This document shows positions 1 to 8,310 of a stretch of DNA of 64,000 bases, piece after piece. This DNA is from Stutzerimonas stutzeri (GTDB lineage: Bacteria; Pseudomonadota; Gammaproteobacteria; Pseudomonadales; Pseudomonadaceae). The notes below the pieces were generated by a model. The model saw nothing but the letters and a program-made list of their open reading frames with translations, searched no databases and was not told where the DNA came from. The stretch covers positions 1,635,231 through 1,699,230 of the forward strand of contig NZ_CP007441.1 of NCBI RefSeq assembly GCF_000590475.1, given 5' to 3'. Position 1 is the stretch's first letter, and every line of letters begins with the position of its first letter. The position numbers and the translations under genes were made by a program.

Positions 1-912
1 TACGGCGAGGATCCAACGGTTCGTCGGCTGGAGCAGACGCTGGCGGCGCAATTGGGTTTGGACGCCGGACTGTTCGTGCCCAGCGGCACCATGAGCAATC
101 TGCTGGCGCTCATGTCGCATTGCCAACGTGGTGATGAGTACATCGCCGGTCAACTGGCGCATACCTATAAATACGAGGCCGGAGGCGCTGCGGTGCTCGG
201 CTCGATTCAACCACAGCCGATCGAGGTGGAAGCGGACGGTTCTTTGGACCTTGATCGTGTCGCAGCAGCGATCAAACCGGACGACTTTCATTTCGCCCGT
301 ACCCGCTTGCTGGCGCTGGAAAACACCATGCAGGGCAAGGTTCTGCCACTCGAATATCTGGCCGAGGCGCGTGCGTTCACACACGATCGGGGGCTTGCCC
401 TGCATCTCGACGGTGCTCGATTGTTCAATGCAGTAGTCAGGCTGGGTTGCTCAGCGCGGGACATCAGTCGCCACTTCGACTCCGTTTCGGTGTGCCTGTC
501 CAAGGGGTTGGGCGCGCCGGTCGGCTCGGTGCTTTGCGGCGATGTATCTTTCATTGCCAAGGCTCGTCGCTTGCGCAAGATGGTCGGCGGCGGCATGCGT
601 CAGGCCGGTGTGCTGGCGGCTGCAGGACTCTATGCGCTGGAGCACCAGGTACAGCGTCTGGCAGAGGATCACCAGCGCGCGCGGGCTATTGCGGAGGGGC
701 TGCAAGCCCTGGGTTATGCCGTCGAGCCGGTGCAGACGAACATGGTCTACGTACAGATGGGTGATCGCGCTGGGGCGCTGAAGGCATTCTGCGCCGAGCG
801 TGGCGTACGCTTGACCGCGGCGCCGCGGCTGCGGATGGTGACGCATCTGGATGTGCAGCCCGAGCATGTCGATCCGATCCTCGAGAGCTTCGCCGCATTC
901 GTCGACGCATAG
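1..912 (+). CDS. ltaE: Low-specificity L-threonine aldolase, 5' end missing
   Basis: PLP-dependent enzyme that cleaves L-threonine or L-allo-threonine to glycine and acetaldehyde in the cytoplasm. The frame is open from base 1, so the gene starts upstream; 303 codons are visible of about 345 usual for the family, so only the N-terminus is missing. Visible landmarks are the PSGTMSN segment that binds the PLP phosphate, LHLDGAR (the Asp contacting the PLP ring nitrogen) and SVCLSKGLGAPVGS, whose Lys (codon 502-504) should form the Schiff base. The stop is TAG at 910. It is followed by a 180-base gap before alaS and is probably transcribed separately. The family assignment is secure; LtaE paralogues that differ in stereopreference cannot be told apart here. 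Confidence 0.93.
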   Translation, partial: YGEDPTVRRLEQTLAAQLGLDAGLFVPSGTMSNLLALMSHCQRGDEYIAGQLAHTYKYEAGGAAVLGSIQPQPIEVEADGSLDLDRVAAAIKPDDFHFARTRLLALENTMQGKVLPLEYLAEARAFTHDRGLALHLDGARLFNAVVRLGCSARDISRHFDSVSVCLSKGLGAPVGSVLCGDVSFIAKARRLRKMVGGGMRQAGVLAAAGLYALEHQVQRLAEDHQRARAIAEGLQALGYAVEPVQTNMVYVQMGDRAGALKAFCAERGVRLTAAPRLRMVTHLDVQPEHVDPILESFAAFVDA

Positions 913-979
913 GCCTGAATCGCTGTCGAATAGCTTGATTCAATCTTATTTATCCTCTATGCGCGCGGCGTGGGCCCGA

Positions 980-985
980 TATAAT
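980..985 (+). promoter_or_regulatory. -10 element of the probable alaS promoter
   Basis: A perfect TATAAT lies 107 bases before the alaS start codon. No good TTGACA-like -35 element stands 16-18 bases upstream, so the promoter call rests on the -10 hexamer and its position alone. Confidence 0.45.
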
Positions 986-1091
986 GCGGCCCTTTGCCGG
1001 CTATCCGTTTGGATAGCTGCGAACCGGCTCCCGGTGCCGCCTCGCCGTGTCGTTTTGCAGCCGTTCGGCCGCAGTCCTCTGGAAGAAATCT

Positions 1092-3716
1092 ATGAAAAGC
1101 GCAGAAATCCGTGAAGCCTTCCTCCGCTTCTTCGAAGAGAAGGGCCACACACGTGTGGCCTCCAGTTCGCTGATTCCGGCGAACGACCCGACTTTGTTGT
1201 TCACCAATGCCGGCATGAACCAGTTCAAGGACTGTTTCCTCGGTCTGGAAAAGCGCGCCTATACCCGGGCCACCACCAGCCAGAAATGCGTCCGTGCCGG
1301 CGGCAAACACAACGATCTGGAGAACGTCGGCTACACCGCGCGGCATCACACGTTCTTCGAGATGCTCGGCAACTTCAGCTTCGGCGACTATTTCAAGCGC
1401 GACGCCATCAGCTACGCGTGGGAATTCCTGACCTCCGACACATGGCTGAACCTGCCCAAGGACAAGCTATGGGTCACCGTCTATGCCAGTGACGATGAGG
1501 CCTACGACATCTGGACCCAAGAAGTCGGCGTGCCGGCCGAGCGCATGGTGCGTATCGGCGACAACAAGGGCGCACCTTACGCTTCGGACAATTTCTGGGC
1601 GATGGGTGATACCGGCCCGTGTGGTCCCTGCACTGAAATTTTCTTCGACCACGGCGAGCATATCTGGGGCGGCCCACCCGGCTCGCCCGAGGAAGACGGT
1701 GATCGCTACATCGAGATCTGGAACAACGTGTTCATGCAGTTCAACCGCGCCGCAGACGGTGTCATGCACCCGCTGCCGGCACCGAGCGTGGACACCGGCA
1801 TGGGACTAGAGCGGATCAGTGCGGTGTTGCAACACGTCAACTCCAACTACGAAATCGACTTGTTTCAGAACCTGCTCAAAGCCTCCGCCCAGGCCATTGG
1901 CTGCAGTAATGAGAGCCAAGCTTCGCTCAAGGTCGTGGCCGACCACATCCGTTCTTGCGGTTTCCTCATCGCCGATGGCGTGACGCCGTCGAACGAGGGG
2001 CGTGGCTATGTGCTGCGGCGGATCATTCGTCGTGCCTGTCGTCACGGTAACAAGCTGGGTGCGAAGGGCAGCTTCTTCCACAAAATCGTCCCAGCGTTGG
2101 TGGCAGAAATGGGTGATGCCTTCTCGGAATTGAAAACGCAGCAGGCGCATATCGAGCGCGTGCTGAAAACCGAAGAAGAGCAGTTCGCCAAGACCCTCGA
2201 GCAAGGGCTGAAGATTCTCGAGCAGGACCTGGCAGAGCTGGAAGGCGGTGTCGTCCCTGGCGCGGTTATCTTCAAGCTTTACGATACCTACGGCTTCCCG
2301 GTCGATCTTACTGGCGATATCGCACGTGAGCGTGAGCTGACGCTGGATGAGGAAGGCTTTGAGCGAGAAATGGAAGCCCAGCGTGAGCGCGCGCGTTCGG
2401 CCAGCGCCTTTGGCATGGACTACAACAGCCTGGTCAAGGTCGAGGGGGAAACACGCTTCACCGGCTATCTGGGCACTTCCGGCAGCGGCAAGGTGCTGGC
2501 GTTGTTTAAGGAAGGCATGTCCGTACAGAGCCTTTCGGCCGGGGAGGAGGGCGTAGTCGTTCTCGACGAGACGCCGTTTTATGCCGAGTCCGGTGGGCAG
2601 ATCGGCGACTGTGGTTATCTGTCCGCGGAAGGCATGCGCTTTGATGTGAGCGACACCAGCAAGGCGGGTGGCGCGTTTCTGCATCATGGCATCCTCGATA
2701 GCGGAAGCCTGCAAATCGGGGCGACCGTCGACGCCACCGTCGACGCGTCGGTTCGTCAGGCCACCGCGCTGAACCACTCCGCAACGCATCTGTTGCACGC
2801 CGCATTGCGCCAGATGCTCGGCGAGCACGTGACCCAGAAGGGTTCGCTGGTCGACAGTCAGCGGCTACGCTTCGACTTCAGTCATTTCGAGGCAATCAAG
2901 CCCGAGCAGCTGAGAGCGCTGGAAGACCAGGTCAACGCCCAGATTCGCAGCAACACGGCGGTGGAAATCGAGGAAACCGACATCGAAACGGCCAAGAGCA
3001 AGGGCGCCATGGCTTTGTTCGGTGAGAAGTACGGTGATCAGGTGCGCGTACTGACCATGGGCAGCGGTTTCTCGGTCGAGCTCTGTGGCGGTACCCACGT
3101 CAAGCGGACGGGTGATATCGGCCTGTTCAAAATTATCAGTGAAGGCGGCGTGGCCGCTGGGGTGCGACGTATCGAGGCGGTCACGGGCGAACAGGCCTTG
3201 GCGTACTTGAACGGTGCCGAGGAGCAGTTGAAGGACGCGGCTGCACTGGTCAAGGGCAGCCGCGAAAACCTGCTGGAAAAGCTGGGCGCGATGCTCGAAC
3301 GCAACCGACAGCTGGAAAAGGAGCTTGAGCAGCTCAAGGCCAAAGCAGCCAGTGCCACCGGCAATGATCTTGCCAGCTCCGCTGTCGATGTGAAGGGTGT
3401 GAAAACACTGGCAGCTCGCGTGGATGGCCTGGACGGCAAAGCATTGCTCGCCTTGGTCGATCAGCTGAAGAACAAGCTCGCCAGCGGCGTGATTCTGCTC
3501 GGCGGTGTGCAGGATGAGAAAGTCGTGTTGGTGGCTGGCGTGACGCAAGATCTCACCGGCCGTTTGAAAGCGGGCGATCTCATGAGGCAAGCGGCTGCGG
3601 TTGTAGGCGGCAAGGGTGGCGGGCGTCCGGATATGGCGCAAGGTGGCGGCAGCGACGCGGCCCGGCTCGAAGAAGCTCTGGGGCTTGCCCAGGTATTCGT
3701 TGAGCAAAGCTTGTAA
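1092..3716 (+). CDS. alaS: Alanine--tRNA ligase
   Basis: Class II aminoacyl-tRNA synthetase that charges tRNA-Ala and edits Ser/Gly mischarging. At 874 aa it has the normal bacterial length. The N-terminal catalytic domain opens with MKSAEIREAFLRFFEEKGH and contains the motif 2 region around AGMNQFKD. The editing domain has the zinc-binding HSATH (residues 562-566) and CGGTH (665-669) motifs. A coiled C-terminal segment rich in Leu/Glu/Lys leads to the DHHA1-like C-Ala domain, with GGKGGGRPDMAQGGG near the end. I start at ATG 1092 rather than the longer frame from 1047, because the family begins at MKSAEIR and the extra 15 residues have no family match I know. lysC follows after 160 bases, as in other pseudomonads. 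Confidence 0.98.
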   Translation: MKSAEIREAFLRFFEEKGHTRVASSSLIPANDPTLLFTNAGMNQFKDCFLGLEKRAYTRATTSQKCVRAGGKHNDLENVGYTARHHTFFEMLGNFSFGDYFKRDAISYAWEFLTSDTWLNLPKDKLWVTVYASDDEAYDIWTQEVGVPAERMVRIGDNKGAPYASDNFWAMGDTGPCGPCTEIFFDHGEHIWGGPPGSPEEDGDRYIEIWNNVFMQFNRAADGVMHPLPAPSVDTGMGLERISAVLQHVNSNYEIDLFQNLLKASAQAIGCSNESQASLKVVADHIRSCGFLIADGVTPSNEGRGYVLRRIIRRACRHGNKLGAKGSFFHKIVPALVAEMGDAFSELKTQQAHIERVLKTEEEQFAKTLEQGLKILEQDLAELEGGVVPGAVIFKLYDTYGFPVDLTGDIARERELTLDEEGFEREMEAQRERARSASAFGMDYNSLVKVEGETRFTGYLGTSGSGKVLALFKEGMSVQSLSAGEEGVVVLDETPFYAESGGQIGDCGYLSAEGMRFDVSDTSKAGGAFLHHGILDSGSLQIGATVDATVDASVRQATALNHSATHLLHAALRQMLGEHVTQKGSLVDSQRLRFDFSHFEAIKPEQLRALEDQVNAQIRSNTAVEIEETDIETAKSKGAMALFGEKYGDQVRVLTMGSGFSVELCGGTHVKRTGDIGLFKIISEGGVAAGVRRIEAVTGEQALAYLNGAEEQLKDAAALVKGSRENLLEKLGAMLERNRQLEKELEQLKAKAASATGNDLASSAVDVKGVKTLAARVDGLDGKALLALVDQLKNKLASGVILLGGVQDEKVVLVAGVTQDLTGRLKAGDLMRQAAAVVGGKGGGRPDMAQGGGSDAARLEEALGLAQVFVEQSL

Positions 3717-3816
3717 CCAGAGCGACGACGAGGCGGCTTAGCCTTTGATCAGCGTGGGCGGCGGTCACGTTGATGGTGGGGTGTGAGCTGGCAGGCCCGC
3801 TGACCGGGCGTGTGCA

Positions 3817-3844
3817 TTGCGGTGCTTGGGAAGATTGTTTAATA
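3817..3844 (+). promoter_or_regulatory. Possible sigma-70 promoter for lysC
   Basis: TTGCGG (3817-3822) and TTAATA (3839-3844) are 16 bases apart and end about 30 bases before the lysC start codon. The match to consensus is moderate. Confidence 0.35.
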
Positions 3845-3875
3845 AGCGCCCGAGATGGGCTTAGGCGGCGATGAA

Positions 3876-5111
3876 ATGGCTTTGATCGTACAGAAGTTTG
3901 GCGGTACTTCGGTGGGCTCCGTCGAGCGCATCGAGCAAGTGGCGGCGAAGGTCAAGAAATTCCGTGACAGCGGCGACGACATTGTCGTGGTGGTCTCGGC
4001 CATGAGCGGGGAAACCAATCGCCTGATCGATCTGGCGAAACAGATCAGCGAGCAGCCCGTTGCGCGCGAACTGGATGTCATGGTCTCGACTGGCGAGCAG
4101 GTCACCATTGCCTTGTTGGCGATGGCGCTGACCAAAATTGGCGTGCCGGCGGTGTCTTTCACCGGCAGTCAGGTCCGCATCCTGACCGATAGCGCCCATA
4201 CCAAGGCGCGCATTCTCCAGATCGATTCGCAGCGCATCAACAAGGAGCTCAAGGCTGGCCGTGTCGTCGTGGTGGCTGGGTTCCAGGGTGTGGATGAGGA
4301 CGGCAACATCACCACGCTCGGGCGTGGCGGGTCGGATACCACCGGTGTGGCGCTGGCCGCTGCGCTGAAGGCGGATGAATGCCAAATCTATACCGATGTC
4401 GACGGCGTCTACACAACCGATCCTCGCGTTGTGGCCAAGGCTCAGCGCCTCGATAAAATCACGTTTGAAGAAATGCTCGAGATGGCGAGTCTCGGTTCCA
4501 AGGTGCTGCAGATCCGCGCCGTCGAGTTCGCCGGCAAATACAGTGTGCCGTTGCGCGTGCTGCACAGCTTTCAAGAGGGTCCGGGGACCCTCATTACCCT
4601 TGATGAAGAGGAATCCATGGAACAGCCCATCATTTCCGGCATCGCTTTCAATCGTGACGAAGCCAAGCTGACCATTCGTGGTGTGCCGGATACGCCCGGG
4701 GTGGCCTTCAAGATTCTCGGCCCGATCAGCGCGGCGAACGTCGAGGTCGATATGATCGTGCAGAACGTCGCGCACGATAACACCACGGATTTCACCTTCA
4801 CCGTTCACCGGAACGACTACCATAACGCGTTGCAAGTCCTCGAAGGCATTGCGCGGGATATGGGCGCTCGGGAAGTTATCGGCGATGTGGATATTGCCAA
4901 GGTGTCGATAGTTGGCGTCGGCATGCGTTCGCATGCAGGCGTCGCCAGCCGGATGTTCGAGGCGCTGGCGAAGGAAAACATCAACATACAGATGATCTCC
5001 ACCTCGGAAATCAAAGTCTCGGTAGTAATCGAGGAAAAATATCTGGAGCTGGCGGTGCGGGCTCTACATACCGCGTTCGAACTGGATGCTCCCGCCGGGA
5101 AAGGGGAGTGA
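3876..5111 (+). CDS. lysC: Aspartate kinase
   Basis: Phosphorylates L-aspartate to aspartyl-4-phosphate, the first step towards lysine, threonine, methionine and diaminopimelate. The 411-aa protein starts MALIVQKFGGTSVGS, with the kinase signature KFGGTS at 7-12. The amino-acid kinase domain fills about residues 1-245, and two ACT domains (from about 265 to the end) provide feedback control. The start is ATG 3876; an upstream in-frame codon at 3855 would add seven residues outside the conserved start. An internal in-frame ATG at 4617, preceded by a purine-rich GAAGAGGAA, could start a separate regulatory subunit. Pseudomonas-type LysC is a lysine/threonine-sensitive enzyme; the specificity of inhibition cannot be read from the sequence. 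Confidence 0.97.
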   Translation: MALIVQKFGGTSVGSVERIEQVAAKVKKFRDSGDDIVVVVSAMSGETNRLIDLAKQISEQPVARELDVMVSTGEQVTIALLAMALTKIGVPAVSFTGSQVRILTDSAHTKARILQIDSQRINKELKAGRVVVVAGFQGVDEDGNITTLGRGGSDTTGVALAAALKADECQIYTDVDGVYTTDPRVVAKAQRLDKITFEEMLEMASLGSKVLQIRAVEFAGKYSVPLRVLHSFQEGPGTLITLDEEESMEQPIISGIAFNRDEAKLTIRGVPDTPGVAFKILGPISAANVEVDMIVQNVAHDNTTDFTFTVHRNDYHNALQVLEGIARDMGAREVIGDVDIAKVSIVGVGMRSHAGVASRMFEALAKENINIQMISTSEIKVSVVIEEKYLELAVRALHTAFELDAPAGKGE

Positions 5112-5294
5112 CTCGGCAGAATTGCGACTAATTCGCGCCTTCCGTCGATTAGATGGGGCAAAAAGGAACTTTAGAGTCGCCCCTGCTGGTCAATAGCTGG
5201 TGAACGGCTCTAGGGTCGATGTTTCACGGAACATTATCCGTTTTTATCTTTGCAGACTGTTTACTGAATTGAATCCGTTTTTAAGGAGAAAGGA

Positions 5295-5480
5295 ATGCTG
5301 ATTCTGACTCGCCGGGTCGGAGAGACCCTGATGGTGGGTGACGATGTGACTGTCACTGTGCTGGGTGTCAAAGGAAATCAAGTGCGCATAGGAGTAAATG
5401 CACCCAAAGAGGTAGCGGTGCATCGAGAGGAGATTTATCAACGGATCCAGAAAGAAAAAGATCAAGAACCAAGCCATTAA
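5295..5480 (+). CDS. rsmA: Carbon storage regulator, RNA-binding protein RsmA/CsrA
   Basis: Small dimeric RNA-binding protein that represses or stabilises mRNAs by binding GGA motifs near ribosome-binding sites. It controls secondary metabolism, motility and biofilm formation. The 61-aa sequence is full length: MLILTRRVGETLMVGDD at the start, GVKGNQVRIGV in the core, and the RNA-binding VAVHREEIY towards the end. The strong ribosome site AAGGAGAAAGGA (5283-5294) directly precedes the ATG and itself carries two GGA motifs, so autoregulation is plausible. The gene sits between lysC and tRNA-Ser/tRNA-Arg genes, the usual place of the first csrA copy in pseudomonads and related to the E. coli csrA-serV-argV order. 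Confidence 0.97.
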   Translation: MLILTRRVGETLMVGDDVTVTVLGVKGNQVRIGVNAPKEVAVHREEIYQRIQKEKDQEPSH

Positions 5481-5500
5481 TATTTATGTGATTTTTGGCT

Positions 5501-5528
5501 TTGCAAGCGGGGCGAAGATGGGTATCAT
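5501..5528 (+). promoter_or_regulatory. Probable promoter of tRNA-Ser(GCT)
   Basis: TTGCAA (5501-5506) and TATCAT (5523-5528) are 16 bases apart. The start of the mature tRNA is 15 bases after the -10 element, which suits a direct tRNA promoter. Confidence 0.55.
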
Positions 5529-5542
5529 GCGCCCCGTGTTGC

Positions 5543-5636
<94 letters not shown>

Positions 5637-5702
5637 TGCATAATAGGTTTTTGAGTCGGTTTGGGCGTTGTGGTTTGATGGAAAATCATTGAATCAAAGA
5701 GC

Positions 5703-5730
5703 TTGACCAACACATTTACAAACTTATAAT
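5703..5730 (+). promoter_or_regulatory. Probable promoter of the tRNA-Arg(ACG) pair
   Basis: TTGACC (5703-5708) and a perfect TATAAT (5725-5730) are 16 bases apart, 13 bases before the first tRNA-Arg. This suggests that the Arg tRNAs can be transcribed independently of tRNA-Ser. Confidence 0.6.
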
Positions 5731-5743
5731 GCGCACCCTCAGT

Positions 5744-5820
5744 GCACTCATAGCTCAGCTGGATAGAGTACTCGGCTACGAACCGAGCGGTCGGAGGTTC
5801 GAATCCTCCTGAGTGCACCA
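5744..5820 (+). tRNA. tRNA-Arg(ACG), copy 1
   Basis: A 77-base tRNA with encoded CCA. The acceptor arms GCACTCA and TGAGTGC pair perfectly, and the anticodon loop CTACGAA gives ACG (A34 is normally edited to inosine and reads CGU/CGC/CGA). It is identical base for base to copy 2 downstream. Confidence 0.97.
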
Positions 5821-5890
5821 TATTGCAACGAGCTGCAGAAATGCTGTTCGGTGTTATGACCAGCGGTGATCTGGTTTATCAAGCGCCCAT

Positions 5891-5967
5891 GCACTCATAG
5901 CTCAGCTGGATAGAGTACTCGGCTACGAACCGAGCGGTCGGAGGTTCGAATCCTCCTGAGTGCACCA
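5891..5967 (+). tRNA. tRNA-Arg(ACG), copy 2
   Basis: A second copy of the 77-base tRNA-Arg(ACG), identical to the copy at 5744-5820 and 70 bases downstream of it. It is followed at once by a strong terminator hairpin, so both copies are probably on one transcript. Confidence 0.97.
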
Positions 5968-5976
5968 GAATCGGAA

Positions 5977-6008
5977 AAGGGCCTGCAGCGATGCAGGCCT
6001 TTTTTTTT
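5977..6008 (+). terminator. Rho-independent terminator of the tRNA operon
   Basis: A GC-rich stem (AAGGGCCTGCA against TGCAGGCCTTT, loop GCGA) runs into eight T residues at 6001-6008. In the other direction it could also stop the convergent gene that ends at 6018. Confidence 0.85.
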
Positions 6009-6017
6009 GTTTTCGAT

Positions 6018-6509
6018 TCAACGCTTGCCGCCGACACAGCCGTGTTCGTCGAAGCTGACGGTTCGCGTCCGGCCTTTGTCGCTACTGTAGCGATATTGCA
6101 CTTGTCCATTGCGACTTGTGACAGTGTCGGGCGTGCCGAAGGTGCTTTCGATGTCTGCGCGAGTCATGCCGGGACGGATCTGCTGGCTGATCATCGCATT
6201 ACGCCTCGCATTACTTGTAAGACGGTTTCCGCATCCGTCGTCCTGCTCGCCCACGACGGTAAGCGCTCTGACTGCTTGTTCCTTGGAGAGTTTGCGTTGC
6301 GCTCTTAGCTTGGCCATGGGTACGGCTTTACCGGAACTTGGCGTTGGGTTTAACGCCTCCTGGATCTGAGCGGTTTGATTCACTGGGCAGCCCTGTTGGC
6401 TGAACGTGAGTTTGCCTGCTTCATCGACGCAGCGATAGACGCTGGTCGCGAACGTTGGGGTAGTGCTGAAAAGCAGGGCACAGCAGCTTGCGGCGAATAG
6501 CTTGTTCAT
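6018..6509 (-). CDS. Secreted DUF4124-like protein with an OmlA/SmpA-like C-terminus
   Basis: Predicted periplasmic protein of 163 aa and unknown function. Residues 1-22 form a signal peptide (MNKLFAASC... ending in TFA). A DUF4124-like segment follows (VYRCVDEAGKLTFSQQGCP), with the paired cysteines and aromatic/Phe pattern typical of that domain. Near the C-terminus the segment PGMTRADIESTFGTPD and the strand VQYRY resemble the SmpA/OmlA (BamE-like) fold, which often occurs in envelope proteins. I start at ATG 6509 because the signal peptide begins there; the longer frame to 6563 would bury it. It converges with the tRNA operon and stands alone. The family calls come from motif recognition only. 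Confidence 0.75.
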   Translation of the reverse strand: MNKLFAASCCALLFSTTPTFATSVYRCVDEAGKLTFSQQGCPVNQTAQIQEALNPTPSSGKAVPMAKLRAQRKLSKEQAVRALTVVGEQDDGCGNRLTSNARRNAMISQQIRPGMTRADIESTFGTPDTVTSRNGQVQYRYSSDKGRTRTVSFDEHGCVGGKR

Positions 6510-6827
6510 AGTCGTCCTCCTTGACGATGGGTCGGACCAGCCTAGCCAATAATTTCTTGCCACGCAGTCGTGCCTTCTCGCAACGTGAATGCGTCGACAC
6601 TGATAACAGGCGATTGCCTCTCAGGGCTTCGATGCAAGCAATTGTATTGCCTGCATTTGTGGTCTGGCTTGGCGGTTGCGGTGGTATTATCACGTGGTCT
6701 GCCCCTTTGGGCTTCTGGATCCCCCTTCATGGATTTGCCCAGTAGTCGTACAAAACTCTCGCTTGCCAATCACGTTTCGAATGATTGATCCCCTGGTGCG
6801 CTCCGACCGCTGGGGGTGGAGTGCGCC
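6510..6827 (+). promoter_or_regulatory. Gene-free region upstream of mgtE
   Basis: A stretch of 318 bases between two divergent genes with no convincing coding frame. It holds a near-perfect 23-base palindrome at 6633-6655 (one mismatch) and, at its right end, a hairpin that pairs the mgtE ribosome-binding site. The promoters of both genes should lie here, but no hexamer pair stands out. Confidence 0.5.
6795..6827 (+). promoter_or_regulatory. Hairpin enclosing the mgtE ribosome-binding site
   Basis: GGTGCGCTCC (6795-6804) pairs with GGAGTGCGCC (6818-6827) over ten consecutive pairs, two of them G-U, with a 13-base loop. The right arm contains the only Shine-Dalgarno sequence (GGAG, 6818-6821) and abuts the ATG at 6828. 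The loop has a GGGGG run that could also pair with CCCC at 6790-6793. Confidence 0.5.
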
Positions 6828-8276
6828 ATGACTGAAGTAGAAGTAAAAAAGCCGCAAGAAAGTCTCCAGGATCGTCTGGCGCAAGTCGTCGAGCTGCTAC
6901 ATCGCCACAAGATCGTGGAAGACCTGGCTCATCGCCAGAGCCAGGACGGGCAGCACCAGGCGGTGGTCGAGAACCTGGTGCATCGCCAGAACCTCGTCGA
7001 ATTGCAGCGCAAGTTGGAAGAGCTGCACCCTGCGGATATCGCCCACATCCTCGAGGCGCTACCGCTCGATGATCGTTTGACGGTATGGCAGCTGGTTAAG
7101 TCGGACCGCGACGGCGATATCCTGCTTGAGGTCTCCGACGCGGTCCGCGAGACGCTCATTGCCGACATGGATGATCACGAGCTCCTTGCGGCGGCCAAGG
7201 AAATGGATGCCGATGAGCTGGCGGACCTGGCCGCAGAACTGCCTCGCGACGTCGTGCATGAGTTAATGGAAACCCTTGATGCGCAGCAACGTGAGCGTGT
7301 CCGCTCGGCGCTGTCCTACGAAGAGGATCAGGTAGGGGCGTTGATGGACTTCGAGATGGTCACGATCCGCGAGGATGTGAGCCTTGAAGTGGTTCTTCGC
7401 TACCTGCGGCGCCTGAAGGAATTGCCGGGGCATACCGACAAGCTGTTCGTCGTTGATTACGACGGCGTACTCAAAGGTGTCCTGCCGATCAAGCGTTTGC
7501 TGGTCAATGATCCGGAGCGGAACGTTTCAGAGGTCATGGCTAGCGATCCGGTAACCTTCCATCCAGATGCGGACGCCTACGAGGCGGCGCAAGCGTTTGA
7601 GCGCTACGACCTGGTTTCCACCCCGGTAGTGGACAAAGGCGGCAAGCTAATCGGGCGTCTGACCATCGACCAAATGGTCGACCTCATCCGCGAAGAAAGT
7701 GAGAGTGAAGTGCTTAACATGGCGGGCCTGCGCGAAGAGGAAGATATCTTCGCATCGGTTTGGAAGTCATTGCGTAACCGCTGGGCCTGGCTGGCGGTTA
7801 ATCTCATCACCGCCTTTATAGCGTCGCGGGTAATCGGACTTTTCGACGGTTCGATCGAGAAACTGGTCGCGCTGGCCGCTTTGATGCCGATAGTTGCCGG
7901 CATCGGCGGTAATTCTGGTAATCAGACCATCACGATGATTGTTCGGGCGATGGCGCTGGATCAGATGGGGACCGGTAATAGCGCTCGCTTGCTGCGCAAG
8001 GAAGCAGGTGTCGGCATGCTGAATGGCCTGATATGGGGCGGCGTTATCGGTATCGTGGTCTATTGGCTATACGGCAGTTGGTCCCTGGGGGTCGTGATGA
8101 CCACAGCGATGACGCTCAATTTGCTGCTGGCCGCATTGATGGGCGTACTTATTCCCGTGACGCTGGCCCGTATGGGCCGGGATCCTGCGCTGGGTTCCAG
8201 CGTCATGATCACAGCTGTGACCGACAGTGGCGGTTTCTTTATTTTTCTCGGCTTGGCGACTCTTTTTCTCCTCTGA
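6828..8276 (+). CDS. mgtE: Magnesium transporter MgtE
   Basis: Inner-membrane Mg2+ channel gated by cytoplasmic Mg2+. The 482-aa protein has the family layout: an N-terminal helical domain with LHPADIAHILEALP (about 50-70), two CBS domains (about 150-275, with DYDGVLKGVLPIKRLL and VVDKGGKLIGRLTIDQM), a plug helix, and a C-terminal channel of five membrane segments (about 300-482). The channel contains PIVAGIGGNSGNQ and the pore-side TAVTDSGGFFIFLG near the end. The N-terminus has a short near-repeat, LAHRQSQDGQ then LVHRQNLVEL. I choose ATG 6828, with GGAG six bases upstream; GTG 6816 in the same frame would add MECA. The leader can fold over the ribosome site, a possible Mg2+-linked control. 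Confidence 0.95.
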   Translation: MTEVEVKKPQESLQDRLAQVVELLHRHKIVEDLAHRQSQDGQHQAVVENLVHRQNLVELQRKLEELHPADIAHILEALPLDDRLTVWQLVKSDRDGDILLEVSDAVRETLIADMDDHELLAAAKEMDADELADLAAELPRDVVHELMETLDAQQRERVRSALSYEEDQVGALMDFEMVTIREDVSLEVVLRYLRRLKELPGHTDKLFVVDYDGVLKGVLPIKRLLVNDPERNVSEVMASDPVTFHPDADAYEAAQAFERYDLVSTPVVDKGGKLIGRLTIDQMVDLIREESESEVLNMAGLREEEDIFASVWKSLRNRWAWLAVNLITAFIASRVIGLFDGSIEKLVALAALMPIVAGIGGNSGNQTITMIVRAMALDQMGTGNSARLLRKEAGVGMLNGLIWGGVIGIVVYWLYGSWSLGVVMTTAMTLNLLLAALMGVLIPVTLARMGRDPALGSSVMITAVTDSGGFFIFLGLATLFLL

Positions 8277-8310
8277 TCCCTGCCAACTGCGGCGACCTGG
8301 CGTTGCCTTG

